Made by a program: the position numbers and the translations under genes. From Streptomyces vinaceus (GTDB lineage Bacteria; Actinomycetota; Actinomycetes; Streptomycetales; Streptomycetaceae): a DNA stretch of 64,000 nt. Location: the NCBI RefSeq assembly GCF_008704935.1, contig NZ_CP023692.1, forward strand, positions 2,489,001 to 2,553,000, read 5' to 3'. Below the pieces are notes generated by a model. That model ran no database searches, was not told the origin of the DNA, and was given only the letters and a program-made list of their open reading frames with translations. Below are positions 33,969 through 42,890 of this stretch, one piece after another (the first letter of the stretch is position 1; every line of letters starts with the position of its first letter).

Positions 33969-34949
33969 ATGCGTGAGCTGGTGGAGACGGCGCGGCGGTG
34001 GACGGCGGAGGGGCGCACCGCGTTCCTGGCCCGGCCGGTGGCCGAGCAGGGCTTCGGGCCGCGGGACCCGGCGGGGGCCCTGCTCGTGGACGCGCGCGGG
34101 GAGTGCGTCGGGGCCCTGTACCGGGGGGTCTTCGACGCCGAGCTGGTGGCGGAGGCTGCGGCCGTGCCCGCCGGGGCCACCGCCCGGGTGTGCGAGGTCT
34201 CGGTCGGCGCCGACGAGGCCGTGGAGGCGAAGCTGACCTGCGGCGGGCGGGCCGAGATCCTGCTCCAACCGCTGTCGGCCGTGCCCGCCGCGTGGTGGGA
34301 CCTGCTCGGCGAGGGCGTGGGCGTCGCGCTCGTGACCCGGCTCGACGAGCAGGCCGGGCACGCGCTGAGCGAGGTGGTACGGGCCGTCGACACCCCGGCC
34401 GACGACGCCGAGCGGCGGGCCGGGGAGCTGCTGGCCACGCGCCGGCCCGGGCGGGACGCGCTGTACGGGGAGCGCGGGCTGGTGTTCGTGGAGGCGTACC
34501 CTTCCGCCCCGTACGTGCTCATCGGCGGGGGCGGCGAGCTCGCCGAGATCATCGAGGCGCAGGCCCTGCTGCTGGGCTGGGGCGCCGGACTCGTCGATTC
34601 CGTCGCCGAGGCCGGGAAACTGCTGGAGGCCCGCCGGGACGCCGCCTGCCTGGTCATGCTGAGCCACGATCCGGAGTTCGACGTGCCGACCGTACGGACC
34701 GCGCTCGCGCTGGGGATCCCGTACGTCGGCGCACTCGGCTCCCGCAAGACGACGGCGCGGCGCCGCGAGGGGCTGCTGGCCTCGGGGGTCTCCGAGGCGG
34801 AGATCGCGCGGGTGCACGGGCCGATCGGCCTGGACCTCGGTGCCCGGACGCCCCCGGAGACGGCGCTGGCGATCTGCGCGGAGATCCTGGCCGTGCTCGG
34901 GGGGTACGAGGTCCGGGCGCTGCGGGATTCGGAAGGGCCGCTGCGCTAG
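33969..34949 (+). CDS. XdhC/CoxI family protein
   Basis: 326 residues. The N-terminal XdhC/CoxI domain (about 1-150, with FLARPVAEQGFGPRDPAGAL and the TCGGRAEILLQPL segment carrying its Cys) and the C-terminal Rossmann domain (about 165-310, VLIGGGGELAEII, LVMLSHDPEFDVP, YVGALGSRKTTARR, PIGLDLGARTPPETALAI) are both complete. These proteins help mature molybdenum hydroxylases. No xanthine dehydrogenase or CO dehydrogenase gene is next to it here. The 248-nt gap upstream has G-rich sequence and no clear promoter. Confidence 0.85.
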   Translation: MRELVETARRWTAEGRTAFLARPVAEQGFGPRDPAGALLVDARGECVGALYRGVFDAELVAEAAAVPAGATARVCEVSVGADEAVEAKLTCGGRAEILLQPLSAVPAAWWDLLGEGVGVALVTRLDEQAGHALSEVVRAVDTPADDAERRAGELLATRRPGRDALYGERGLVFVEAYPSAPYVLIGGGGELAEIIEAQALLLGWGAGLVDSVAEAGKLLEARRDAACLVMLSHDPEFDVPTVRTALALGIPYVGALGSRKTTARRREGLLASGVSEAEIARVHGPIGLDLGARTPPETALAICAEILAVLGGYEVRALRDSEGPLR

Positions 34950-34981
34950 GCCGCGCCGGGCGGTGCCCGTCCGGGGCCGGC

Positions 34982-35305
34982 TCAGCTGCCGAGGGCGCGC
35001 TTGAGCTGCGTCTTGTTCATCTCGGAGCGGCCGTGGATGTTGCGGCGCCTGGCCTCCGCGTAGAGCTGTTCGTACGTCGGCCCCTGCGCGCCCGAGTGGG
35101 AGTGCAGGCCGCCGCGCCGTCCGGAGGACATGTCCTCCAGGGACAGTTTGCTCGCGGTCTCGGACTCGCCGGCCCGGGCCCGTTCCTTGTTGACGGTCCG
35201 GGCGGCGATCTCCTTGGCCCGCTCCTCGGACTCGCCGCGCTGCTCGGCGCTCTCCTTGATGTGCTCGTACTGGCGTTCTCGTTTGGGTGAAGATCCGCGG
35301 GGCAT
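34982..35305 (-). CDS. small Rho-N/plasmid-stabilisation-like protein
   Basis: 107 residues, highly charged. The first half, SSPKRERQYEHIKESAEQRG followed by ERAKEIAARTVNKERARAG, is a helical KGG-type segment. The C-terminal end, TYEQLYAEARRRNIHGRSEM and NKTQLKRAL, is a Rho termination factor N-terminal (SAP-like) nucleic-acid-binding motif. Streptomyces databases usually label it plasmid stabilisation protein. It is divergent from the gene at 35438, with a 16-bp palindrome between them. Confidence 0.75.
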   Translation of the reverse strand: MPRGSSPKRERQYEHIKESAEQRGESEERAKEIAARTVNKERARAGESETASKLSLEDMSSGRRGGLHSHSGAQGPTYEQLYAEARRRNIHGRSEMNKTQLKRALGS

Positions 35306-35371
35306 TTTCAGGCTCCTTCCGGGGCGGGTCGCCGCTGCGCCTGCCCCCGATCCGGTGCGGTAGTCGCCCGG

Positions 35372-35387
35372 TCCTCTGATCAGAGGA
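35372..35387. promoter_or_regulatory. 16-bp perfect palindrome TCCTCTGATCAGAGGA
   Basis: Located in the divergent gap 35306-35437, 66 nt from the left gene start and 50 nt from the right. It has no loop, so it fits a protein-binding site better than a terminator. The regulator is unknown. Confidence 0.45.
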
Positions 35388-35437
35388 TCTCCCCGCGTTC
35401 AGGGTGAAACAGGCACCAATGCGGGAAAATAGTGCGT

Positions 35438-35839
35438 ATGGACATGACCTTGAGTCTGGACCAGACCCTGAGCAACATCGCGTGGTTCCTGGTCGTCGGG
35501 ATCATCGTGGTCGGCTTCCTGCTGGGCGCCTTCAAGCTCGGCCAGCGGGTCCGGGCCAAGGAGCCCCCGCCGCCGACCGCCGAGAGCCAGCCCCATCTGC
35601 CCGAGGGCGGCGCGGTCCACGAGCTCCGCGAGGAGCGCGAGAGCGTGGAGATCCCCGAAGGCGGTCTGCGCCCGCACGAGATGCAGGGCTACGGGAACTT
35701 CGGCTCCACCACGAGCAGCCACCAGGAGGAGGCCCGGGCCGAGCGGGAGGCCGGGTACCGGAACCCGCCGAGCTACCCCGGCCCGCAGCAGCCCCCGCAC
35801 GGCGAGCCGCCGGTCTACAAGCCCAGCGGGAACGCCTGA
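35438..35839 (+). CDS. small membrane-anchored protein (DUF6479-like)
   Basis: 133 residues: a short extracytoplasmic start, one membrane helix (about 14-36, IAWFLVVGIIVVGFLLGAF), then a long polar tail with the conserved PHLPEGGAVHELREERE and YGNFGSTTSS segments. It matches my memory of the streptomycete DUF6479 family. The ATG at 35438 has GGGAA 12 nt upstream; GTG 35432 is an alternative. Function unknown. Confidence 0.65.
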   Translation: MDMTLSLDQTLSNIAWFLVVGIIVVGFLLGAFKLGQRVRAKEPPPPTAESQPHLPEGGAVHELREERESVEIPEGGLRPHEMQGYGNFGSTTSSHQEEARAEREAGYRNPPSYPGPQQPPHGEPPVYKPSGNA

Positions 35840-35871
35840 CCCGCCCGCCGGCCCGCGCCCCGCACCCGTGA

Positions 35872-35903
35872 CCCGTGACCCGCGCCGCGGCGCGGGTCAC
35901 GGG
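35872..35903. terminator. 15-bp perfect hairpin between convergent genes
   Basis: Arms at 35872-35886 and 35889-35903 (CCCGTGACCCGCGCC and complement) with a 2-nt loop, between the DUF6479-like stop (35839) and the ligase stop (35906). A bidirectional terminator. Confidence 0.75.
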
Positions 35904-35905
35904 TG

Positions 35906-36805
35906 TCAGAGCTCCGTCCGCAGCCGGATCACCTCCGGCGGCGGGTGCCGGGCCGTCGAGGGGTGGCGGACCTCGGCCGTCAGCGGCGGATCGAGCGGCC
36001 GGTAGGGGACCTCGCCGAGCCCGATCGCGGTGACCGTGGCCCCGGCCGGGGTGCGGGAGGGCGCGTCCCGCTCCGCCACGGCCGCCACCACCTGCGCCCG
36101 CAGCGCCGCCGTCAGCGGGCTCGACACCAGGGGGGTCTCGTCCCCGACCGGCAGGACGAGGACCAGCGCGAGCGGGCGGCGCGGGGTGCCGGTGTACCCG
36201 ACCACCGCCGCGTCCCGCACCTGCGTGTGCCGCAGCTTCTGCCAGCCGCGCCGGCCCGCCGGGTACGTCTGGTCCAGCCGCTTGACGACCAGGCCCTCGA
36301 TACCGCTGGCGGGCAGGGTCTCGTACCAGGTGGCGGCCAGTTCCGGGTCGGTCGTCATCGGGACCGGCTGCAACGGCGGGCCCAGCGGGAGCAGCAGGTC
36401 GACGAGGAGCGCCCGGCGCCGCTCGTACGTGCGCCCGCGCAGGTCCAGCCCGGCCAGTTCGAGCACGTCGAAGGCGGCGTACGAGGCCGGCAGGCTCTGC
36501 GCCAGCACGGCGGCCCGGGCCGCCGTGGGCGCCGCCGCCCGGCGCTGGACGAGGGCGAAGTCCGTACGGCCCGCGTGCCAGATCACCACCTCGCCGTCGA
36601 GGACCGTCTCGGCGGGCAGCCTCCGGGCCGCGGCCGCCAGATCGGGGAAGGCCGCGGTCACGATGCGGCCGGAGCGCGCCTGGAGCACCACGTCCTCGGC
36701 GGTGCGCACGATGACCAGGCGGTGGCCGTCGAACTTCGGCTCGTACGCCAGGCCGTCCCCGCGCGGCAGGGTGCGTACGGTGGCGGCGAGCGCGACGCGG
36801 ATCAC
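35906..36805 (-). CDS. ATP-dependent DNA ligase (LigC/LigD ligase-domain type)
   Basis: 299 residues, about the size of the ligase module of LigD. The AMP-lysine motif I is EPKFDGHR (about residue 22), motif III AAFDVLELAG, motif IV GIEGLVVKRLD and motif V WQKLRHTQVRDAAVV, followed by a small OB-fold. It starts with GTG at 36805, overlapping the polymerase stop by 4 nt (GTGA), so ligase and polymerase are separate, coupled proteins rather than one LigD. Together with Ku it should carry out non-homologous end joining. Confidence 0.88.
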   Translation of the reverse strand: MIRVALAATVRTLPRGDGLAYEPKFDGHRLVIVRTAEDVVLQARSGRIVTAAFPDLAAAARRLPAETVLDGEVVIWHAGRTDFALVQRRAAAPTAARAAVLAQSLPASYAAFDVLELAGLDLRGRTYERRRALLVDLLLPLGPPLQPVPMTTDPELAATWYETLPASGIEGLVVKRLDQTYPAGRRGWQKLRHTQVRDAAVVGYTGTPRRPLALVLVLPVGDETPLVSSPLTAALRAQVVAAVAERDAPSRTPAGATVTAIGLGEVPYRPLDPPLTAEVRHPSTARHPPPEVIRLRTEL

Positions 36806-37707
36806 GGTCGACCCCCGGGGGGTGCGGGCAGCCGGTGGGCGCGGTCGGGGTCGGTCAGCGGGGCGAAGAGGTCCCCGTCGCGCTCCAGCCGCGGCGGGAT
36901 GTCGTCGGCGAGGAACACCAGGTCTTCGGGGGTGCGGCAGGCCGCGACCTCCTCCCAGGAGACGGGGGCCGAGACGGTGGGCCGGGCCCGCGCGCGCAGT
37001 GTGTAGGGGGCGGCGGTGGTCTTGGCTGCCGCGTTCTGGCTGTGGTCGACGAAGACCTTGCCGGGGCGCAGGGCCTTGGCCATGCGGTGCAGGGCGAGGT
37101 CGCCGAGTGCGCGCTCGGCCTCCTGTGCGAGGCCCTTGGCGTACGCCGACACCCGCTCGGACGGGGTCGGCTCCAGCGCCACGGCCAGGTGCATGCCCTT
37201 GGAACCGGAGGTCTTCGGGTACGCCTCCAGGCCGTCGGCGGCCAGGCGCTCGCGCAGCCACAGCGCGACGGCGCAGCACTCGACGGCGGTGGCGGGGGCG
37301 CCGGGGTCGAGGTCGATGATCAGCCGGTCGGCGACGGCCGGGCCGCCGGCCGGCCACTGGGGGGTGTGGAACTCGACGACGAGGTTGGCGGCCCACATGA
37401 GGGAGGCCAGGTCGGTGATGACCACCTGTTCGGCGGAGAGGTCCTCGGAGCGGGGCACGGGAGTGGTCTTCACCCAGTCGGGGGTGCCGGGCGGCGGGTT
37501 CTTCGTGAAGAAGAGCTGTCCGTCCGGGCCGTCGGGATAGCGCAGGAACGACACCGGCCGGTTGTGGATGTGGGCCAGCAGCGAAGGGGCGACGGTGGCG
37601 TAGTAGTGCAGCACCTCGCCCTTGGTGAATCCGGTCTCGGGGTACAGGACCTTGTCGAGGTTGGAGAGCGGGATGCGACGCCCCTCCACCATGGTGATCG
37701 GCGTCAT
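36802..37707 (-). CDS. LigD-type primase-polymerase domain protein
   Basis: 301 residues of the archaeo-eukaryotic primase-like LigD polymerase family. Typical segments are RRIPLSNLDKVLYPETGFTK, VSFLRYPDGPDGQLFFTKN, the catalytic DLDPG (about 148-152, Asp pair), YPKTSGSKGMHL and VFVDHSQNAAAKTTAAPYTL. No 3'-phosphoesterase domain is attached. ATG 37707 is taken as start. The divergent Ku start is only 31 nt away. It fills in ends for NHEJ. Confidence 0.88.
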   Translation of the reverse strand: MTPITMVEGRRIPLSNLDKVLYPETGFTKGEVLHYYATVAPSLLAHIHNRPVSFLRYPDGPDGQLFFTKNPPPGTPDWVKTTPVPRSEDLSAEQVVITDLASLMWAANLVVEFHTPQWPAGGPAVADRLIIDLDPGAPATAVECCAVALWLRERLAADGLEAYPKTSGSKGMHLAVALEPTPSERVSAYAKGLAQEAERALGDLALHRMAKALRPGKVFVDHSQNAAAKTTAAPYTLRARARPTVSAPVSWEEVAACRTPEDLVFLADDIPPRLERDGDLFAPLTDPDRAHRLPAPPGGRP

Positions 37708-37738
37708 ACGATGAGATTGCCATGAATCGGGAGGAACC

Positions 37739-38809
37739 GTGCGATCCATCTGGAACGGGGCGATTTCCTTCGGCTTGGTCAGCATTCCGATCAAGCTGGT
37801 GAACGCCACCGAGAGCCACTCGATCTCCTTTCGCCAGATCCACCTGAGCGACGGCGGACGGATCCGCTACCGCAAGGTGTGCGAGCTGGACGGCGAGGAG
37901 GTGGCGACCGCCGAGATCGGCAAGGGGTACGAGGAGGCGGACGGGTCGATCATCCCGATCACGGACGAGGACCTGGCGCAGCTGCCGATCGCCACGGCGA
38001 AGACGATCGAGATCGTGTCGTTCGTCCCGGCGGACGAGATCGATCCGCTGCAGATGGACGCCGCCTACTACCTCGCGGCGAACGGGCCGACTGCCGCGAA
38101 GCCGTACACCCTGCTGCGGGAGGCGCTCAAGCGCAGCCGGAAGGTCGCGATCGCCAAGTACGCGCTGCGGGGGCGGGAGCGGCTCGGCATGCTGCGGGTG
38201 GTCGACGACGTGATCGCGATGCACGGGCTGCTGTGGCCGGACGAGATCCGGGTGCCGGAGGGCGTGGCTCCGGAGGGGAAGGTGTCGGTGCGGGAGGCCG
38301 AGCTGGACCTGGCGGACGCGCTGATGGCGACGTTGGGCGAGGTGGAGATGGACTCGCTGACGGACGAGTACCGGGAGGCCGTGGAGGCGATGATCTCGGC
38401 GAAGTCCGAGGGCGCGTTCGAGCCCGCGGCGGAGGCCGAGGTGGAACCGGCCGGCGGGAAGGTCATCGACCTGATGGCGGCGCTGGAGAAGAGCGTGAAC
38501 GCGGCGAAGGCCTCGCGCGGGGAGGCGACGGCGACGGCGGAGAAGGCGGGGGTCACCCCGATCCGCCGCAAGGCGGCGGCGGCCGCGCCGAAGGCGGTGG
38601 GCGGGAAGAAGTCCACTGCCGCGACGAAGAAGACGGCCGGCGGTACGAAGAAGACCGCCTCGGCCAAGTCCACGGCGACCAAGTCGGCCTCGGCCAAGTC
38701 GACGGCCACCAAGTCGACCGCCACCAAGTCCACGTCGAAGGCGGCCTCGCCGAAGAAGGCGGCGGCCACGGCGAAGAAGGCGGCTCCGCGCAAGCGCGCC
38801 TCGGCCTGA
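37739..38809 (+). CDS. ku: Ku protein (bacterial non-homologous end joining)
   Basis: 356 residues. The Ku core (about 1-255) begins RSIWNGAISFGLVSIPIKLV and includes YRKVCELDGEEVATAEIGKG and YTLLREALKRSRKVAIAKYA. The last 100 residues are a Lys/Ala/Thr tail with repeated TKSTATKSTAS-like and KKAAATAKKAAP units, resembling histone H1 tails, which probably bind DNA. The GTG start has GGGAGG 5 nt upstream. It is divergent from the polymerase and ligase genes. From memory, orthologous genes lie at SCO5309/SCO5308 in S. coelicolor. Confidence 0.93.
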   Translation: MRSIWNGAISFGLVSIPIKLVNATESHSISFRQIHLSDGGRIRYRKVCELDGEEVATAEIGKGYEEADGSIIPITDEDLAQLPIATAKTIEIVSFVPADEIDPLQMDAAYYLAANGPTAAKPYTLLREALKRSRKVAIAKYALRGRERLGMLRVVDDVIAMHGLLWPDEIRVPEGVAPEGKVSVREAELDLADALMATLGEVEMDSLTDEYREAVEAMISAKSEGAFEPAAEAEVEPAGGKVIDLMAALEKSVNAAKASRGEATATAEKAGVTPIRRKAAAAAPKAVGGKKSTAATKKTAGGTKKTASAKSTATKSASAKSTATKSTATKSTSKAASPKKAAATAKKAAPRKRASA

Positions 38810-38836
38810 ACGCACACGCACCCGGACGCCCGCCGG

Positions 38837-39367
38837 TCAGGGGCGCAGGACCACGCAGGTGGTCGTGCCGTGCGCGTACAGCTTGCCGTCCTCGGCGCCG
38901 ACCACCCGCGCCTCGGCCGTGGCGGTGGTGCGCCCCACGTGCAGGGCCCTCCCCTCGCACCGCAGCGTGGGCGTCTGCGCCAGCACCGGGCGGATCATGT
39001 GCACCCCCAACTGCACGGTCGTGTACGTGGTGCCCGCCGGGAGGCGGGTCATCACGGCCGAGCCGAGCGCGGAGTCGAGGAGCGTGGCGAGGAACCCGCC
39101 GTGCACCGTGCCCATCGGGTTGAGGAGGTGGTCGCCCGGATCCCCCTCGAAGACGACGAGGCCCTCCTCGGCCTCCGTCAGCCGGAAGCCCAGGGTGCTC
39201 ATCATCGAGGCCCCGGGCAGCACGCCCTTCAGGCATGCCTGGAGGACTTCGAGCCCGCTCATGCCCAGGATCTCCGGGGTGGGTTCGGGGCGCGAATGCC
39301 ACGTGTGGGTGCGGGAGCGGTCGGCGTCGGCGGAAGCGGCGTACGGGATGGTCCGGGGCGTCGTCAT
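38837..39367 (-). CDS. PaaI-type hotdog thioesterase
   Basis: 176 residues. The hotdog domain (about 60-175) includes the catalytic-type loop NPMGTVHGGFLATLLDSALG, then GVHMIRPVLAQTP and an HVGRTTATAEARV strand. Family members hydrolyse aromatic or short acyl-CoA esters. The N-terminal 45 residues are a less conserved extension. It is convergent with Ku, 27 nt apart. Confidence 0.85.
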   Translation of the reverse strand: MTTPRTIPYAASADADRSRTHTWHSRPEPTPEILGMSGLEVLQACLKGVLPGASMMSTLGFRLTEAEEGLVVFEGDPGDHLLNPMGTVHGGFLATLLDSALGSAVMTRLPAGTTYTTVQLGVHMIRPVLAQTPTLRCEGRALHVGRTTATAEARVVGAEDGKLYAHGTTTCVVLRP

Positions 39368-39475
39368 GATCCGAGCCTAGGCGGGGCCCGGCCCGCCGCG
39401 GGAGTGACGGATCCGGCGCCTTGCGCACCGATTCCGACACCCCCGCTCATCCGTCCCCGCCGCTAGGGTGGGCTG

Positions 39476-40435
39476 GTGAAAACCGCCGTCCTGGTCCTCG
39501 ACGGGGTGTTCGACTCCGGAGTCTCGGCCGTCCTCGACGTCCTGCACACGGCCAACGCCCTGCGCGGACGGCTGCCGGGAGCCCCGCCGCCCGCCTTCGA
39601 CATCCGTACCGTCGGCCTCAGGCGCACGGTCCGCACGGGCCTGGGCCACCGGATCGACACCGAGCCCGCGCGCACCGCCGAGGACGCCGACCTCCTCGTC
39701 GTGCCCGCCCTCATGGAGCGCCGCCCCGAGGCGCTGGTGGAGACGGTGGCCTCCGCCGGGCACCGCACCGCGCGCCGGCTGCTCGCCGAGGCCCGGGAAC
39801 GGCGCACCCCCCTCGCCACGTCCTGCACCGGGACGTTCCTGCTGGCCGAGTCCGGGGTGCTCGACGGCCACCGGGCCACCACCAGCTGGTGGCTCGCCCC
39901 GGTCTTCCGGGACCGCTACCGCAAGGTCACCGTGGACGAGACGCGGATGGTCACCACCTCGGACGGGATCACCACCGCCGGGGCCGCGTTCAGCCACCTC
40001 GACCTCGCGCTGGCGATCGTGGGGACGCGCAGCCCCGCCCTCGCCGACCTGGTGCGGCACTACCTCGTCGTCGACGACCGGGCCTCGCAGGCCGCGTACG
40101 CCATTCCCAGCGCCCTGGCCCGCCACGATCCGCTGGTGGCCGCCTTCGAGCAGTGGGTCCGGGCCCGCATCGCGCAGCCGCTGTCCATCGCCGACGCGGC
40201 CCGCGAGCTCGGGGTCAGCGAGCGCACCCTGCAGCGCACGGTCTCCCGCACGCTCGGCCGCACGCCGATCCGGCTGGTGCAGGACCTGCGGGTGGAGCAG
40301 GCCGAGCACCTGCTGCGCACCACCGGCCTGCCGCTGGCGGCGGTCGCCCGCCGGGTCGGGTACGAGAGCCCGGGCGCCCTGCGGGCCCTGCTCCGCCGCC
40401 GCCTGGGCAAGGAACCCCGCGCGCTGCGCCCCTGA
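39476..40435 (+). CDS. GlxA-family transcriptional regulator (DJ-1/PfpI + AraC HTH)
   Basis: 319 residues: DJ-1/PfpI-like domain (about 1-175, with the Cys in TSCTGTFLLAESGVL) and a C-terminal AraC-type double helix-turn-helix (about 215-315, LGVSERTLQRTVSRTLGRTP, AVARRVGYESPGALRALLRR). The GTG start has AGGGTG upstream. The target is unknown; the neighbours on both sides are unrelated genes. Confidence 0.88.
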   Translation: MKTAVLVLDGVFDSGVSAVLDVLHTANALRGRLPGAPPPAFDIRTVGLRRTVRTGLGHRIDTEPARTAEDADLLVVPALMERRPEALVETVASAGHRTARRLLAEARERRTPLATSCTGTFLLAESGVLDGHRATTSWWLAPVFRDRYRKVTVDETRMVTTSDGITTAGAAFSHLDLALAIVGTRSPALADLVRHYLVVDDRASQAAYAIPSALARHDPLVAAFEQWVRARIAQPLSIADAARELGVSERTLQRTVSRTLGRTPIRLVQDLRVEQAEHLLRTTGLPLAAVARRVGYESPGALRALLRRRLGKEPRALRP

Positions 40436-40448
40436 ACGGCCCCGGGGC

Positions 40449-41306
40449 CTATCGGCCGTTCCTGGGCCTGCGGGCCGTGAAGGACCGCGACCGGGGCCGG
40501 TGCGGGAGCGGCGGGAGCCAGGTGCGGGTGTCCCGCGCCTGGGTGAACAGGGCCTCCGTGTCCGGGGGTTTGAGGGTGGTCGGGGCCGAGGCGAGGTGCG
40601 CCGCGGCGGTCGCCGGTTCCAGGATGCGGATGTCGCGGACCGTCGGGGCCACGTCCACGCGGGAGGCGTCGACCAGGGCCAAGGCCGGCTGGACCGGGGC
40701 CGCGAGCGCCCGGGTGGCCGCCGCGGCCGCCCGGCGTATCCAGCGCGGGTCCGGGCGGGGCTCGGCGCGGCCCACCGTCATCAGCAGGTCCCCGACGGCC
40801 GCGCGCTGCCGGCGGCCCGGGAGGGTACGGACGCAGAAGATCCCCGCCGGGCCCATGAGGAGGTGGTCGATGGGGCCGAGGCCCGGCAGCGGGACGCCGT
40901 GCAGGACCCGCCAGCCCTCCGGTTCCAGGGAGTCCAGGAGCTCGCCCATGCGCTGCTGGGCCGTCAGGTCCTGGCGGAGCCGGTGCCGGGTCCGGGTGCC
41001 CGCCGAGCCGTGTTCCAGTTCGCCCAGCAGGAGTTCGCCGGGGCGGTTCGGGGCCAGGTCCTCGTCCGGTGCGAGGGCGAGTCTGCGCAGGTCGGCCGGG
41101 GTGGGCACCGGCGGCGGACCGACCGTGAACGGGCCGGCGATGTACGGGCGCAACGCCGCCACGACCGCTTCGCGGTGCTGGTCGGCGAGCACGCTGATCC
41201 GGTTGGTCTGCCGGTCGTACCAGGCCACCGCCTGACCGTCGGGCAGGTTGACGTAGAGCCGGCCGCGGCCGGGGCGGCCGCTCGGCAGCACCCTGAGTCC
41301 CCGCAT
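40449..41306 (-). CDS. NERD-domain (nuclease-related) protein
   Basis: 285 residues. The NERD domain (about 125-235) shows GWRVLHGVPLPGLGPIDHLLMGP, GIFCVRTLPGRRQ and the following strands of the endonuclease-like core. The canonical DxxG-type IDHLL is present, while the second acidic residue is less clear. The N-terminus has a separate small beta domain with LYVNLPDGQAVAWYDRQTNR. ATG 41306 is chosen because GTGAGG is just upstream. Confidence 0.75.
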   Translation of the reverse strand: MRGLRVLPSGRPGRGRLYVNLPDGQAVAWYDRQTNRISVLADQHREAVVAALRPYIAGPFTVGPPPVPTPADLRRLALAPDEDLAPNRPGELLLGELEHGSAGTRTRHRLRQDLTAQQRMGELLDSLEPEGWRVLHGVPLPGLGPIDHLLMGPAGIFCVRTLPGRRQRAAVGDLLMTVGRAEPRPDPRWIRRAAAAATRALAAPVQPALALVDASRVDVAPTVRDIRILEPATAAAHLASAPTTLKPPDTEALFTQARDTRTWLPPLPHRPRSRSFTARRPRNGR

Positions 41307-41488
41307 GGACCTCACCCCCCGCCGTACATGGGAGCAGCCCGGGCGGCTCCCGGCAATCCCCCGGCGGAGTTCTCGGTCGTGTAACAGCTTCTACGGAACT
41401 CCGCCGGGTGCCTGTTACATGCTCATCGCGGTACTGACACAGCGGACTCCTAGGTTGGTCGCACCTGGACCGGACCGAAGGATTTCCC

Positions 41489-42091
41489 GTGAGCACCGTC
41501 AGCCGCCGCACTCTCGTACGAGCCGCCGCAGTGACCGTCTGCGCCGGAACCCTCCTCGCCCTGCCCGCCGCGGCCGCGCTCGCCGAGGGGGTGCCCGCCG
41601 CGTCGGCGGCGCACTCCGCGGGTGCGCCCCGGACCCTGGTCAAGAGCCTCGCCCTCGCGGACGGCGTGTCCCGGGCGAACGTCTACCGGGTCGCGCGGGG
41701 CGGCTTCCAGGCCGACATCCTGGCCGCCGACGGCACCAAGGCCGCCACCCTGACCAGCCACGACGGCATCGCCGGCGTCGGCGGCGCCGGCCCGCTCCAC
41801 GCGGCGCTGCGGCCCGACGGCCGGCTCTCCTCCTGGGTCGGCGAGACGGGCGGGGCGGACGGCCGCACCGCCACGCCGGTCTCCGACGGGTACAAGACCG
41901 GGGTCCGCGACGGCCGGGTCGTCCAGGCCTCGGCCGGGCACGCCCGTACGCCCGTCGGCGGGGCCCTGGACACGCTGGCCGACGGGCCGGGCGACGGCGT
42001 CCTGCTGCTCGCCGCGGGCGGCGGCATCGCGGCCGTGGGCGCGGCCGGGCTCGGTTTCGCCATGCTGCGCCGCGGCCGTACCGAGGGCTGA
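41489..42091 (+). CDS. secreted protein with Tat-like signal and C-terminal anchor
   Basis: 200 residues. An RR-containing signal peptide (SRRTLVRAAAVTVCAGTLLA, cleavage near Ala-Glu at 32) is followed by a soluble domain with GGFQADILAADGTKAATLTS and a LRPDGRLSSWVGE repeat-like region. The C-terminal helix GDGVLLLAAGGGIAAVGAAG ends in a short basic tail (MLRRGRTEG). It looks like a cell-surface protein. I do not recognise the family. Confidence 0.6.
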   Translation: MSTVSRRTLVRAAAVTVCAGTLLALPAAAALAEGVPAASAAHSAGAPRTLVKSLALADGVSRANVYRVARGGFQADILAADGTKAATLTSHDGIAGVGGAGPLHAALRPDGRLSSWVGETGGADGRTATPVSDGYKTGVRDGRVVQASAGHARTPVGGALDTLADGPGDGVLLLAAGGGIAAVGAAGLGFAMLRRGRTEG

Positions 42092-42164
42092 CCGACCCGG
42101 GCCCGTCGGCGGCCCCGAAGCCTTCATAAACGGTCATATCTCCACATAAGGCTAAGATTCGCCG

Positions 42165-42890
42165 ATGAAACGCGCCGCCCTGCTCGCCCTGCCCCTGCTC
42201 CCGCTGCTGCCCCTGCTCGCGGGCTGCGGCGACGCGGGCGGCCTGGTGGCCGCCGGTCCGACCGCGACCGCGAGCGGTCCCGTACACCTGTGGCCCTCGC
42301 ACCGCGGGGCTTCCGTACCGCCCGCCGAGCCCGGGGGTGCGCCGCCGGAGTACGTGCAGGGGCTGGCGCCGGTGACCGACCAGAACGTGCACGGGGTGGA
42401 TCCGGTGGCCCTCGTCCAGGCCGAGCTGGCCGCCCATCCGAACACCGACGTCGGCCCGGACGGGATGCCCCCGGAGACCGTCGCCGCGATCAAGGCCTGC
42501 GGGCGGGCGGGGCAGCCGCGCGAGAAGTGCCCGGTGCTGGCCCCCTACTACCGGGACCTGACGGGCAACGGCCGCGACGAGCTCGTCGTCGGCATCGAGA
42601 TGCCCGACCGGATGATGTCCGTACGGGCCTACACGGCGGACCCGGACGGACGTCTCAACCGGATCATGGCGACGACGCAGACCGTCGTCGCTGTGGACCT
42701 GGCCGGGCAGGACGTGGTCCTGCGGGTGCCGAGCGGGAATCCCGGCTACGAGCTGATCACCGCGTGGTCCTGGGACGAGAAGCAGCGGACCATGCTGCCG
42801 GCGCGCGAGCAGATCGTACGGCTGCCGGGCACGGCGCAGAGCCCCGCCCCGTCCCCGCCGCTGAAGCCGTCCGTCGAGGGGGTCCGGTGA
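42165..42890 (+). CDS. lipoprotein preceding a histidine kinase
   Basis: 241 residues with a lipobox LLAGC (Cys21) after a leucine-rich signal, so it is probably lipid-anchored outside the membrane. The soluble part has YYRDLTGNGRDELVVGIEMP, YTADPDGRLNRIMA and ELITAWSWDEKQ, as in the FG-GAP-like/CseA-type lipoproteins of Streptomyces. It overlaps the kinase start by 4 nt (GTGA). It may modulate the kinase, as CseA does for CseC. Confidence 0.75.
   Translation: MKRAALLALPLLPLLPLLAGCGDAGGLVAAGPTATASGPVHLWPSHRGASVPPAEPGGAPPEYVQGLAPVTDQNVHGVDPVALVQAELAAHPNTDVGPDGMPPETVAAIKACGRAGQPREKCPVLAPYYRDLTGNGRDELVVGIEMPDRMMSVRAYTADPDGRLNRIMATTQTVVAVDLAGQDVVLRVPSGNPGYELITAWSWDEKQRTMLPAREQIVRLPGTAQSPAPSPPLKPSVEGVR

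Noticed and set aside
35906..38821. One 971-residue frame suggesting a fused LigD
   Set aside because: The part beyond 36805 is low-complexity and lies over Ku and the polymerase gene in other frames. The ligase begins at GTG 36805 with a GTGA overlap.
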